From Stromatinia cepivora (Eukaryota; Ascomycota; Leotiomycetes; Helotiales; Sclerotiniaceae), in NCBI GenBank assembly GCA_014898415.1, contig RCTD01000028.1, forward strand, positions 836,120-900,119: a DNA stretch of 64,000 nt. The letters are read 5' to 3'. The notes under the pieces are model-generated. The model made no database searches, was not told where the DNA came from, and worked only from the letters and a program-made list of their open reading frames with translations. This document shows, in pieces, positions 37,986-50,021 of this stretch (position 1 is its first letter; each line of letters starts with the position of its first letter). Both the position numbers and the translations under genes were made by a program.

Positions 37986-38148
37986 TATTAATAAATCATA
38001 TTGAATGGATGGAAAAGCCTTATTATTCTAAGGTTATCTGACTAGAAGCTATTATACAGGTTGTGTGATTCGGTAGAATCATGTGCAGGCTAATCCCATT
38101 ATAGTATAGTCCCATGCTTAGATATACGGTATGATCCAAAATCCAACA
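37986..38148 (-). repeat. 5' LTR of the nested element (163 bp)
   Basis: The counterpart of 35768-35930. Compared with that copy its outer end has changed from TGTTAACAAG to TATTAATAAA, all transitions. The primer site is at 37985 reading leftward. Confidence 0.93.
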
Positions 38149-39129
38149 AATACTTATATCAGAAATTGTATTAATATTGGCCTTAATATGAATAGAATAG
38201 ATCGATCCCTTATAAAAACTTTTATAAATATAATACTAGATATAAAGATATATAAAATCTAGAGGAGCAAATGTTATATTTATATCAATTCCAAGATTAT
38301 TCCGAAAAAATAGAGATACAATAAGTTACAGGATATTTCGAAAGTCGATGTATTTTTAGGATACTCAAAAGTTATAAATAAATATATTAAAATGTATTTT
38401 CCAGAATTAGATTATATATTTCGATTAAGTAGAATAATTATAAATGAATCTTATCGAAAAGGAGATTTGGATTTTAAATTAAGAAATTGTGAATCAAGTT
38501 TATAAGGAACAAAAAATATAAAGCTAGATCGAAAATCTTATAATAGATCAACAATAAACAAAGTACTTTTTCTATCCTCAATATCAAATGCGATATTTAT
38601 ATTACCTTCATTCCAAATGTTCTCTTTAGTAGATATTATACCGAATTCAGTGATTGTACTAAGTACCCCCAATTGTCGAGTTGAAATCAGGTAAATTAGA
38701 TATATTAATATCAATATATAATGAAGATAAAGATAGCAATATCCAGAAAACAAATCAAGAATCTTTTTCCAAGGATATTTCAGATATCGAATCTATCATT
38801 TCAAAGGGTCCAATCTAAAAATCAATTTCTGTAAACTTTGAATCTATATTAGGAGCAAAATTTAAGATTGTTTTAAATTTTGCTGATAAGTTTATTTCAA
38901 TAGGATCAAAAAGCAAAATAAATCTATAATCATCTGAGATCGAACAAAAAAATGAAATGGATCTTGAAGATGAATCCTTAAAATATTTAATATGAAAATG
39001 GAAAAGAGATATAGAATAAGATCCTAAAGAAGAATGGGAAAGTAAGATTATAAAGGTGTTGATTGCGATATTTATATAGGCCAAAATTCAAGAAAGTGTA
39101 GAATATGTTATGATTATAATTCTAATTAT

Positions 39130-40110
39130 TTACAAGATGGATTTTTATATTAAAGATAAGATCGTTTTAGATTTTATGATTTCGTTGATAGATATAGATA
39201 ATATAGAAGGTATAGTATATTCGGCCGAAGAAGTTCTGGGAATCAAAATATTAAGAATTTATAAAGAAGCAATATCGGATCGAGAATACTTTGAAAAATG
39301 AAAGGAAGTTATTCAAAAGGAAATTATATCTTTGGTTCAAAATGGTATTTAAGAAGAATATATATTCCTTAAAGGAAGTAATCTGGTTTCGACGAAATGG
39401 GTATTTATAGTTAAGATTAAGGATAACAAAGTAGAACGATTCAAAGTAAGATTAATGGTTTGAAGGTTTAATTAGGTATTAGGAAAGGATTACAACGAAA
39501 TATTTGTATCAATAATAAGGTTAGATATATTCAGATTATTTTTAGTTATTGTTGTAAAGGAAAATTTGGAATGCTTATATTTCGATATCAAAAATGCTTT
39601 TACCGAATTGTATTTGAAGGAAGAGATCTATTTCGAATCATTTTAAGGTATTAAAGTCAAAAAAGGATATATATTATGAGTTCTATGAAGTTTATATAGG
39701 TTAAAGCAAGCTGGAAGGGATTGAAGTTTATTATTGAAGAAAAAGCTTTTAGGTATAGGTTTTGTACAAAGTTTGGTGGACCTATGTTTATATATATCCA
39801 AAGATTGTAATATAATATTACTAGTATATATCGATGATATCGTTATTGTATTATATATATCATTACAAATCATTTGATTCGATGAAAAACTATCGGTTTA
39901 TTTTAACACCAAGAATCTAAAGGAGATTAATAAGATCCTAAATGTTAGAGTTATTTGCGATAGAAAAGTATATATATTAATTATGGATCAAAAAGAATAT
40001 CTTGATATTATACTAATTAAATACGGTATTATATATAAACAACATCAAATCAAGAAACTATCAATAATGGATTATACCTATCTTCGGTCAGTAATCGATG
40101 ATAATGAATT
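39130..40110 (+). pseudogene. copia reverse transcriptase remnant
   Basis: Broken plus-strand frames contain STKWVFIVKIKDN, then FDIKNAFTELYLKEEIYF (copia usually has DVxTAFLxGxLxEEIY), SLYRLKQAGR (usually LYGLKQAPR) and LVYIDDIVIV with the catalytic YIDD at 39827-39838, followed by KNLKEINKILNVRV (usually DLGxxxxFLGI). Stops sit at positions expected for tryptophan or glutamine. The YIDD core is intact, but the protein cannot be made. Confidence 0.88.
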
Positions 40111-40369
40111 AATAGATATAAACAAATATCAATAATGAATAAGAAATATAATTCATTTAATAATATATATCCAATCAAATATAATATTCTTAATTGGAAG
40201 ATTTTCACAATTTATAATAAAACCAGCAAAATATTATATTATAACTTTGAAGAATCTGATGCGATATTTATAATCAACAATCAAACAGAAGCTATAGTTC
40301 AGATCAAAAGGAGTACAATCTGACATCTGTAAAGAATACAATATACCTGATAATATAATAAAGGTATAT

Positions 40370-40837
40370 ATAGATACAGATTGGGTTAATGACAAATATA
40401 ATCGAAAAAGTGTTTCAGAGGGAGTTGTGATATTCTATAAAAACCCTATATTGTGGGCTAGCAAAAAACAAATGTTTGTGGCTATCTCTAGTACAGAATC
40501 AGAATATATTACAATAGCGATATTTATTAAACAAAGGAGATGAATTATATAAATGCTCAAAGATCTATTCAGATTAAGTTATATTAAAAAGAACGGAGAT
40601 ATGGTTCAAATGCTTGGTGATAATCAAGATGTTTTAGTTTTAACCAAAAACCCATATTTATATAAACGATTCAAATATATAGATATTAGTTATCATTTCA
40701 TTAAGGATTTAATAAAAAAGGAGAAAATCGCTATTAATTATATCAATATATATAATATAGTTATTAATAAAATGATAAAGCCTTGTATAAAGATTGTTTT
40801 CGAAAGATTCAAGAAAATGTTAGGATTAGTAATCTAG
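40370..40837 (+). pseudogene. copia RNase H remnant
   Basis: It reads YTDTDWVNDKYNRKSVSEG, then ILWASKKQMFVAISSTESEY, the copia RNase H core (WxSKKQxxVAxSSxEAEY). The last 94 codons from 40553 include GDNQDVLVLTKNP and KYIDISYHFIKDLI, matching the CDNQxAixLxxNP...KHIDIRYHFIRE pattern. It ends with TAG just upstream of the purine tract. Confidence 0.88.
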
Positions 40838-40860
40838 AAGGATCGAATAGGATATCCTCA

Positions 40861-40869
40861 ATAGGGGAG
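40861..40869 (+). other. Polypurine tract of the copia element
   Basis: ATAGGGGAG abuts the 3' LTR, the position from which plus-strand DNA synthesis starts. The nested element has the matching CTGGGGGAG on its own strand at 35931-35939. Confidence 0.8.
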
Positions 40870-41035
40870 TGTTGGAAATGAGGTCATCATAGGATTAGAA
40901 TTAAAGTTATAAGATCATAATGGTGTACAGATCATATTTGGGGATAACCTCAATTTTACTCCTACTAAAATTATAGATCCTTAGTTCAACCTACATAGTC
41001 AACAATACTACTACTTCCTGCACCAAAAGTTAACA
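40870..41035 (+). repeat. 3' LTR of the copia element (166 bp)
   Basis: It runs TGTTGGAAATGAGG...GTTAACA and is followed directly by the target duplication ACTCG. Confidence 0.95.
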
Positions 41036-41040
41036 ACTCG

Positions 41041-42503
41041 GTATATTGAACGAGTCTGCCTTGCACGCACCACGCACCACGCACAGCGTTTCATTTAGGC
41101 AAGGATGAGAGAATTTTCGCTCCACTTTACTATTATTGGTTGTTATGTGCGACACACACAGCCTAGGTGTGTACTAGGTAGGTATGTAGGTATATTTACA
41201 AAAAGTGTGAAAATGTATGTTATCGATCGGATATTCCTGACCGTCCATCCACCCCACCTCGTCCATCTTTTAATAATAAATGCTTTCAATCAATCCAATT
41301 CTACGCATGCATGCAAGGTTGGAATTTTAAATCTTTTCTTCAACAAAAAACAAGGAGTGCTGCAAGGGGAATCATCAAGAAAATTAAAGATATGCTATGC
41401 CCGTGCTGATATTTATAAAATAAAACAAACAAAAAATGAACCCATCCATCCAAATGGAAAGGAAAAAAAATAATAATAATAATAACAGAAATGCATGGGG
41501 TATATCGTTGAAAGCTGCAGGCGAAACTTAAAATAGAGGTACGTGCTGATCTGCTTCTAACCGTGTATCCACCGGCTGAGAAGTCCATCCAATCCTTCTA
41601 AGTTTTTAATCTTAGACCCGAAAATTGTTCTTTTTTTTATGCTGAGGAAAACGTTGGGATAAAAAGTGATATAGTGTTGTGTATATTTCTGACGTTCCGT
41701 GCTGCGGTTGCTCTAATTGCTGGCCCTCGCTACCATCATCTCGGATCTTTAGTGATGAGACAAAAGTGGCCAATCAATTGCTCTTTCTCATCCTTTGAAA
41801 TTAAAAAGTGTAACCTTCATGAGTTGTGCAACGGCCAACACATTCTTTTCCTCTTTTCCACCACACAAGCAACACGTCAGAAACCACAGGTAATTTGAGC
41901 TCTTAAATTACCAATTTCTGTAGCATGCAGTCCAAGAATTGTCGGGTTCATGTCGTGCTGCGCCTCCCTATTTTATCAAGGTCTCGTGTAACTCATTATC
42001 CCTACGTAGGCAAGCTTGACCCGAAATCTTGGGAGCAACAGCCTGTTGTGTTTGTACTCGGACCAATCCATGATAAAGCCCACCACATCGTATACGCTTC
42101 GGTCCGCCCCATCTCTTAACCATCCTATGAGAATGGGAATATAAATTGCCACTCAAACTTCGCCGTTCCCTTATACGATCCTTCGCGGATCTACCTAGCA
42201 TTTCCGGCCAATTGGCCCTCCAACTTTCAATGTCGTTGCCTGTTCATGCAGGCGCTTAGAGGTGCATGATAATATATGCGCGCGCATCTAACAATAATGC
42301 GCACAAACTCCAATCCATAAAATTCATTCGTCATCCATTCTGGTCTCAAAAGCGCGCCAGGTTGAAAGGCTAGGTCCGAAATGAGACGCTGGCGCAAAAC
42401 CCTTGTTGAAATTTGTCGCGACATCCGAAAGAAACTCAAAATCCGCCGATCCAAAACACATTGGCCAATCCCAATTTCCAGTCCCATGAAGCTGCGAAAA
42501 TGT
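41041..42503. other. Intergenic DNA
   Basis: Normal-composition DNA continuing from before the copia insertion. It starts with a short triplication of CACGCAC-type words at 41066-41088. Frames of up to 122 codons have no recognisable domain, and both strands are equally open. The right part is the 3' flank of the methyltransferase gene. Confidence 0.45.
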
Positions 42504-44045
42504 TTATAAAGGGATAGTCACTTCCGACGCCCCGGGCCGCCGTGCGGTCCATATGTGCCTGCATTTTGTGTGAGTTTAGTGATTTTTTTAATATATCGAT
42601 AAAATTGCGAATCGAGGATTGCGGTGGTTTAGTACTGAGAAAAATCACCGAACGAGGTCTTGGAGAAATTAAACATACGAGGGATACTCACAAATTATTG
42701 TAGGCGCGAATTTTCCTAGAGCAGACATCTCTCCTGACTTCTGTGATCAGCCTTGTGACATCATCCTTCGTCCAACCCAACATTCTGCAGAAAGGTCCAA
42801 GCGTCATTGCTTCTAGTCCTTGGGTGAGGGCTAAATTGTACCATCTTGCAACATCCTTTTCTCGTGGATCATCAGGCCATGGGTTAAGAGGGATCTGTAT
42901 AACTTCCTCCTGAATATCGAGGAACCCTTGGTTTTGAAGCATCGCCCCAGTTTCTACATTGTAAGCTAGAGGCCGACGATTGTGATAAGTAGCATCGAAA
43001 AGCAGCCGCATCCATGTAGCCAGCGCGGAGTCATGTGGAATTTCCCCAAAATCTGTACGAGGGGTGAAATCTATTTCCACCTGCTCAAAGCGGCCCACTT
43101 GAGGCTTAAGATATCTTGCAATATTGTATTAGCTAAAGTTATATGCTGTTAGAAGGGAAGAAGGGGAAGCCTTACCTCCATACCCTTTGGTATAACGCAG
43201 GCCAGCTAACTATACCCCCAGAAAGCATCCGCATGTGAATCATATCCCACGACTCAGTTTCAAGTCCGAACCAAGGCGACTCTATGTCCCTTTGCCAAAA
43301 TTGTAGATTGTCAGGGATACTGGATCAATTGAGACTTAGTATGTGATATTGCTCGTAAGAGATGATTCGGAAATCCTTACGTTGCAGGTTGTATCTTAGC
43401 TAGGTCAAGCCCAAGAACTTCACCTGTGCCATTATTTGAACCATATTTGCTATATGCCGAAGATGTCAGTTCCATGTTTTTTTGTTGCAGATTTACAGCC
43501 TCAAACGAGACAAAATCTTATTCTTACTCGGCCATATCGATTGCCCATATTCCGGTACCTGTCCCTAAATCCAAAATTCGTGGTCCATCATAATTCTTCG
43601 TGAATTTTGTATTCCTAGAGTGCAACACATCTCCCATTGCGACCTGGAAGAATTTGTGGAATATATCATAGCGGTCCTTTTCGTCCTATGGGTGGTCAAA
43701 TATCAGCATATTTTCGCGTGCAAAATCCCACCCGGTAAAACCCGGCGCATTTACCTCGTCGCAAGGAAACATGTATTTCTCTTTGTGAAATCCATGGTAT
43801 AAGCGTCCATTCTCGTAATAATCGGGCGGAGGCAATTGGTGGTCCGAAGAAGGGGCAGGGGAAAGTGATCTATGTAATCAATTCAGTCAGCGCATGCATG
43901 AAAGTTCGGGGATGTGTAGAGAATAGCAGACGAGAATAAAGCCCTTATACTCGTTCGATAGGTGCCTATGCGATTGGCATGTGCGAAGGCTTCTTCCGAT
44001 ACCCAACGGAACGGTTCTGGGAGCAGAGGGGAATGGAGAGCACGC
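42504..44045 (-). CDS. LaeA-like SAM-dependent methyltransferase, multi-exon
   Basis: A member of the fungal LaeA/Lae1-like family, whose founder is a nuclear regulator of secondary metabolism; paralogs are numerous and mostly uncharacterised. Exons read from splice signals and frame are 43869-43755, 43685-43528, 43449-43381, 43319-43176, 43114-42692 and 42558-42504, with introns of 61-133 bp. Domains in order: [25 protein letters not shown] motif [28 protein letters not shown] with [33 protein letters not shown] and [13 protein letters not shown] near the end. All junctions keep frame and sequence family-like. A 5' exon at about 43940-44045 ([22 protein letters not shown]) precedes these, but its donor phase and the start codon are not resolved. 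The start may lie in a further exon. An orphan gene here; no cluster partner adjoins it. Confidence 0.9.
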
Positions 44046-44825
44046 ACCCATTGTTAGCCATGGCCATTGCAACAATCATTAAGTGACAGCCGGCTTAAGA
44101 TCTGTCGCGAACAGCCTTTGCTTGTTCTGCTAGCTCCGTAGCATAGATAAAGTTTGCGTATATGATACTGTAATATTGATGTCGAATTCTTCTCCAGTAG
44201 ATGCTGGTCGATTGGAAATGTCGAGGGAATTTCGAACGGTATATATGGCCATGCAGCCACTATATTATTCGAGTATATCGCCTGTATTCCGTTTCCTGGG
44301 CTCCCTCTCTGCTGGCTGATTCGAATTTAACCTGAGTAATCTGATATGTGGCTGTATCTCATGGAAGTACAAGAGTTGTCTTCAAATGATATTGCTCTAA
44401 GTGTTCTAAAGAGCCGCACGAAATTGTGATGCTAGGTAGTGTCAAAACTATGATTGAATTGCTAATGGGTTGAAGCTGACTTTTTTTTATGGCCCCTGTT
44501 GTGCTTCGCTGTAGCTCCCTGTAGTGACTTTTTTTTTTTAGTTAGGGCGTACAGGTAACGGCTAATGCCTGTGGATAATGATAATGCCAGTGATATATCT
44601 CGGTTCTGGGGTTGGAATTCGTAAGTTTTATAGCGTCGAAGGGTAGGATCCAGTGTCAATGGCTTGTCCAGTGGTTGGTAGTAGAGATGACCGTGGTGGT
44701 AAATGGTGGTGAATGGTGAAAAATAGTGGCAATGAATTCTGGCAAACGGTGGTAATAGTGATGAATGATAGGTTGTAAGATAGCTTGTGAATAGGCTGAT
44801 TGTGTTTACGAAAAGGCGGGAAGTT

Positions 44826-44896
44826 TTTGTTCTGTTCTGTTCTGTTCTGTTCTATAATAGAATAGAATAGAATAGAATAGAATTGAATTGAATAGA
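44826..44896. repeat. Compound microsatellite (TTCTG)n-(AATAG)n
   Basis: About five TCTGT units run to 44853, then ATAATAGAATAGAAT units to about 44896. The two blocks are nearly complementary, so the strand could fold on itself. Confidence 0.85.
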
Positions 44897-45540
44897 CCCA
44901 CAAGAGCTCAGATGAAGGTTGAAGAGCACACTGAACACTCAAATTGAGAGAGAAATGAGAAGGAAGGAAGTCTAGAGAGCAATAGCCCTGAAGCTTTCAA
45001 GCATAGGCCCTTGAAGAAAAATGATCGACAGTCCCCAAATTTTCGAAATCCAATGATATATTAACAATCCATAATTTTGATATAACCCTAAGCTCCGGAA
45101 GAAGTTTCAGAAAGTTCTATTTTGAAAGAAATTCCGGGTCGGTCGAATGAATGTATTGGTTGTATGTATAGAAATGGATCGATCTGGGTTTTTGTTTTCT
45201 GGTCGTAGTACTCGAGCTTTCCAAACCCCCCACTTCTGCCAAGTGGGATTCCAAATTGGGATTCCTTGGGTGGTGTTCTTGTTCCCCAAGATCCTCGAGT
45301 GAAAACCTTTTGTACGATAGTATTGTGAACTACCTAATAAGTACTGTGAAGTGTGAAGATGTGTACTGTGAAGTGTGAAGTGTGAAGTGTGTACTGTGCG
45401 CTGTGCAGCAATTGCAAGGTTACTACTGTACTTGTGCTGTACTGCCTGTACTGTACTGCAATTATTTCCGTACGATCGTTGTGTGACACGGCCAACGATG
45501 TACTGTCCCACACCAATTGCCAATTGAGGAGGGAGAAAAA

Positions 45541-45608
45541 GAAGATGATGATGATGAAGAAGGAGAAGGAGAAGAAGAAGAAGAAGAAGAAGAAGAAGAA
45601 GAAGAAGG
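45541..45608. repeat. (GAA)n-type purine microsatellite
   Basis: GAAGATGATGATGAAGAA leads into an uninterrupted GAA run. It creates artificial Lys/Glu or Ser-rich frames in all three phases. Confidence 0.9.
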
Positions 45609-47444
45609 AATTGATTTCCACTTCCTTCCTATGGGTTTTGGAAAATAGCTTTGGAAAGAAGAGAAGGAAAGGAGTATAATAAGTGTAATAAGTGATGACA
45701 GATGGTGTGATTGGTGGTGATCCGTGGTTATATGGCAAGTACCTATTAGGTAGGGTGGTAAGATGTTTGGAAATCTAGCCCAAGTACCTATGAATCTATG
45801 ATACCAATCGTGAGGAATGAAGAAGGAAAGATTGAAGCTGCAAATCAATGAACAACATATTTCTAGCTACACTCTTACAGTACTTATAGGGATATTGAAA
45901 TCATCATCAGTGGGGTTGGAAAAGTCCCAAAAAAGAAGGACTGGACTGGTTACTTGATTGGGTGATATATTGAAAACAGGCACATTGGTATTGGTATTTC
46001 TTGTATTAGTATTACGCTTCACACCACCATGGTCCATGCAATCACTCTTTTTTTTCTTTCTTAGCTATTCTTGTAGCCATTGTAGGCTAGCTAAGGTTAT
46101 GATACCATGGATACTATCATTGGGGAAGATTGAAATGATTCCGTTTGCCAAACAGAATCTTCACGCTACCCGGTTGCATTTGCGCGAGAGGCACAGGCAC
46201 AGAGAAGAATGGGTAGCTGGCAAATACCTACAACCTCTATCGATGTAGTTGGTGTACTGAGTTCAGAATGTGGATGGAAGTGGGCTATCGTATGCAGAAT
46301 GTATGTCGAATTTGACTTAGACCTCAATTACATTGACATAGAACAGCTGGCTACTTGCTGGTCGTCGTTACAGACCTAGGCCGAAGATACTGACTGTATG
46401 TAGTAGTAACTTATCCAACCTTTTTCGACTCGACTTCGTTTCTGTAACCTTTCCCTCCCCAACCGGTCATCTCGAATTCATTATCCAATGAATTCACCTC
46501 GCGCCTAGTCCCTCCCTTACCAGACTCCAAAGTCCAAGCCTATGCCGAAACCCTATATTCCATGTCCCTGTCCCTGAGTCCCTGTCCCTTGTCCCATGCT
46601 AGTATCGGAATATTGTACCACAAGGATCCAAGTGGGCGGAGCCGGGATGAAATTAGCGGCACAACTTACCGTTCAAGCCTTGTCTCACTCCCTTTCTCTC
46701 TCCCATGTCTTGCTTGGCGTGTCTTTTTTTAATTCTATGTAAAAATTCGGATGTGCTCGACAAAGGACCCCCGGAAGTTTTGTGCTGTATTGTATTGCTA
46801 TTCTGCTGACTACTGACTACCATCTAATAATACCTGTTCATAAATGCTGCACTTCAATTTCTTACACTGTATAAATTTTTCTAGGTACGTATACTTATGG
46901 AAGGTATCATTGAACGAGGGTCAATTCGAATGCGAGCGAGATAAAGTCAGTAAATGGAATAGTTTGACAAACAAAACCATGGAAGAAGTAGAGAATAAAG
47001 AGTGATGAACTCAGAATGGCTTGAGGGTTAATCAAATCATTAAGCGCAACTGTATATGCACAGACAATGTATATGACCCTTACCAACAAATTTAATGAAG
47101 GAGACAGGTGGTATGTGAGTACCTAGTAGTTAATAGCCAGCTAGACACTACGCTGGATAAAGAAATGATATCATACATCGATGACATCCTAGTTGCAGAT
47201 TGTTAAGTAAGTCTTACCAGCATTTGTATGTTCAATAGATTCAAAAATGTACGACTTGTGTACCAACATACTTAGTACCCAAACAACTAATTCCTCATTT
47301 CTCTGATTTTTCAGGATATTCTTCTGATGTGATAACGCACAAAGACGAAAGAACTCAATTCATCCCCCCCCCCGCCCCAAATTTCGCATGAGCTTTTCTC
47401 CATTGAGATTGTTGCATATGTCGTATAACACTTACACATATATG

Positions 47445-47542
47445 TACATACATACATACATACATACATACATACATACATACATACATACATACATACA
47501 TACATACATACATACATACATACATACATACACACACACACC
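47445..47542. repeat. (TACA)n microsatellite with (CA)n tail
   Basis: About 21 uninterrupted TACA units end in CACACACACA, a length likely to vary between strains. Confidence 0.95.
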
Positions 47543-48687
47543 CAGATCCGTAAGACTGATATGATTGGATACTGTTGAACCCTCTAGAATGTTTCGCAGT
47601 GATCCCATTGCAGTGGTTCATTGATTTAGTGGATCGAGAATGAATATGAGAGTTCTACAAGTGTGGGAGCACAAGGGCTCGACTTTCCGTTTCTATATCT
47701 TTACACTAATCTTCAGGCATGATCCCTTTTCGTGTGGAATTTACCCGGTACTGTCGTCGGGTCATCAAAAACCTTAAAGAAAAAGTATACGCGGGCATTA
47801 AGTTTTCAAGTGCAATATGTATCTAGCTAAGTATTAATACCGTAGATGTATGCGGGATTAATATTCAATCTCGGTGTCTAAGTTATCTACATTATCCATA
47901 TCATCCATACTTTCTCCAATTTCAATATATCCAATGAAGGCTCTCACCTAAGGTACCTCCTACCTAGGTACTACCTAATCCGTACTTTCCAAATGAAGCC
48001 TGGTAGATATATCTTTGAAGGGACGATCATCCCACTCTTTCTTGAAATTTTACTTCAAACCATTTCTTTTTCTTAATTTGCAATATACCTATGTACATTG
48101 TACTGCTAATCCTAAAATTTGATATCCTCCTTTCATCTTTAGACGAATGATAGCACTTAGAAATTAATTTCATTTCTTCAATCGCCTTTCTAAGATTAAC
48201 TAACATCTATACGACAGCACGGCTCACTCTTCACATTTGCCCTTTTCGACTTCGTGCTTACCTTACTCCACTTGTGCCTGAACCAAACCATACGCATTTA
48301 TGGGAATAGATGCGAGTGATCGTCAGGATCCTGGAGGTGAACTTCAATAACATCACGATTCATGATTCTGCCATGGTTCAAAGCTCATGCATACGGAATC
48401 TTTCGAACCTTGTTGTGCTCGTTGTACTCACACATTGCATCTGCCATCGCATTTACATTTAAATTTGATATCTGCATTCACCATCTGCACCTTTGCATCA
48501 CGTTGCGCATCACATCCACCGCTTATATCCAAATACCAAAAACCATCAGCGTTAACAGGAAATTATATAATATTCTCTTTGAACTTGGCAGGCTTTATTC
48601 TCTTTACCACCACTTTACAAAGTGTCTATCAAATTCCAGCTGTGTGGTAAACCCCTGCGAACGTTTCGTTGTGAAAAAAATTCCAAG

Positions 48688-48843
48688 ATGAAATTTACAA
48701 GAGCTTGTCGGTGTAAGCCTCATTTCCACGCTTTCAGAAGCTGAAAATGCTGTGAAGATAATACGGGATACGATGCATGTAATGCATGCCAAAAGCGCGG
48801 GAACCCGTGGAGTAGTAATATTATTGATGTCAAAACCCCTCAG
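48688..48843 (+). pseudogene. Possible Zn(II)2Cys6 DNA-binding domain relic
   Basis: From ATG at 48688 the frame reads MKFTRACRCKPHF, a TGA at 48742-48744, then KCCEDNTGYDACNACQKRG. The spacing of the later part (KC...DACNAC, then a W where the last Cys would be) recalls the second half of a fungal binuclear zinc cluster; the first half has C-x-C instead of C-x2-C and is too long. No downstream regulator domain is seen. It could be a decayed transcription-factor start, or a coincidence. Confidence 0.3.
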
Positions 48844-50021
48844 GAGTCGATCACAAGTAAGATTTTAACACTATATCACACCGCTCAACTACAAAAGCAA
48901 TACTGCACATCTTTCCAGTTATATCATGTTCCGATCTTATACTCGGGTCACAATACATCATATCGCATCGTGTAGCTGTGAAGCGAAAATCGTCGGTTCA
49001 CTCCTATCATGATTAATCACTCTCAATCCTCTCTGGCGTAGGATATGATATAGAATAGGTTACTTACTGACAGCACAGGATTTACGCATATACATACAAG
49101 AGGCTACTTTATATGCAGCTGAACTACACTTGAACCACCAGATCATTTCTTGCCACTTTCCTTCTCAAGAATAGTGGGAATTTGTGGAATCTATTGACTC
49201 CACTTTTCGACGACCCGACAGTTTGGTAACGGCAATGTGGAGAATCCTGCGGAACAGGGCTACTGTGTAGGAATAGTCACATGGGCCACCCACCGTCAAC
49301 CCGCCTATCATCCACCATTTAGGAGCGAGGCGCTCTATCCGATATAGTCGTCTATCAATAGGAGGGAGACGATCCGAAGATCAGAACTAATAATACCGAC
49401 CGAGGTATCAACCCCTAACTGAACTTATATTGCTTTGCTTCAGCAAGTTTCGAAGGATGAACCCTTGATTATTAAATCCTTGTTCATTATCAATCAATCG
49501 AGCCCACAATTTTCAACTCGGCTTATCAGATGATCTCTTTTGTTAATCCACTTGGCTTGGCTCTAATTGTAGGCTTTAAGATCCATGTATTGGGGGGGGG
49601 GGGGGAAAGGAACGAAAGTAAGAAAGGAGACTATCTTATCATTCTATAATGTATTACTCCCTCCTGTTAAACGTTACAATCAATGCTTCGATCGCAATGT
49701 CTTGGTTTGAAGACAATTAATGCCCATCTACTACCAATCTATCATATTATGGTGTAAAATATTTCATTTAGGATATCGTTATCTACGAAATCTTGGATCT
49801 TGACCAATTCAGGAAGCAGGTGGATTCAAATCAAACAGGGATTTACTGCACAAGTCCATGGAGCTGGGTCTGTATTCCGTCGAACAACAGTGTGGCTAAT
49901 GATTGTGATACGAAGGGGAGAGTTGAGATCCGACAATAATCCCAATTGCTCGATCTGATGTCTCAGAAACTTGATCACATTCTTCTTTTTGTTTTGAATC
50001 ATTCCCCGCAGCAATATTGTC
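48844..50021. other. Intergenic DNA
   Basis: No supported gene. A run of 14 G lies at 49592-49605. A minus-strand 68-codon frame at 49826-50032 may belong to the blocks described for 50022-50524. Confidence 0.45.

Larger units (their letters stand above)
35768..38148 (-). mobile_element. Nested, inverted, non-autonomous copia-like LTR element (2381 bp)
   Basis: Two 163-bp LTRs, 35768-35930 and 37986-38148, flank about 2.05 kb. AATAC at 35763-35767 is repeated at 38149-38153. Orientation is minus: read that way the right LTR is followed by GATTATAAATCCGGG, a mutated half-tRNA primer site, and the left LTR is preceded by CTGGGGGAG, a purine tract like the AGGGGAG before the host element's 3' LTR. 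The interior has no integrase or reverse transcriptase core and is too short for a full polyprotein, so it must have moved with another element's proteins. The host's own LTR ends and purine tract are similar, so an element of that lineage is the likely helper (inference). Confidence 0.9.
33171..41035 (+). mobile_element. Complete Ty1/copia retrotransposon, RIP-degraded, host of a nested element
   Basis: LTRs at 33171-33337 and 40870-41035 run TGTTGGA...TTAAYA, and ACTCG at 33166-33170 is repeated at 41036-41040 as the target duplication. Inside, in copia order, are a half-tRNA-type primer site, gag-like sequence, integrase, reverse transcriptase with YIDD, RNase H and a purine tract. The total is 7865 bp; removing the nested insertion and its second target copy (2386 bp) leaves about 5.5 kb, typical of the superfamily. 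The LTRs differ largely by transitions, and all frames carry stops, so it is not functional. Copy A at 660-3747 is the same family. Confidence 0.95.
44080..48687. other. Long intergenic stretch with microsatellites
   Basis: About 4.6 kb with no supported gene. The longest frames (96-138 codons near 44628-45848) overlap on both strands and are driven by simple repeats (GAA, TTCTG, GTGAAGTGT). Short tandem GTGTACTGTGAAGTGTGAAG words lie at 45340-45400. A poly-C run lies near 47364-47373. Confidence 0.5.

Noticed and set aside
33171..41035. Ty3/gypsy element
   Set aside because: Integrase lies before reverse transcriptase, and the RNase H and YIDD contexts are copia-like.
45334..45848. Frames of 96-138 codons around 45.5 kb
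   Set aside because: All depend on the GAA run and neighbouring short tandem words; several frames are open at once and none has ordinary composition.
47311..47621. Cysteine/methionine/tyrosine-repeat peptide frames on the minus strand
   Set aside because: They are simply the (TACA)n microsatellite translated.
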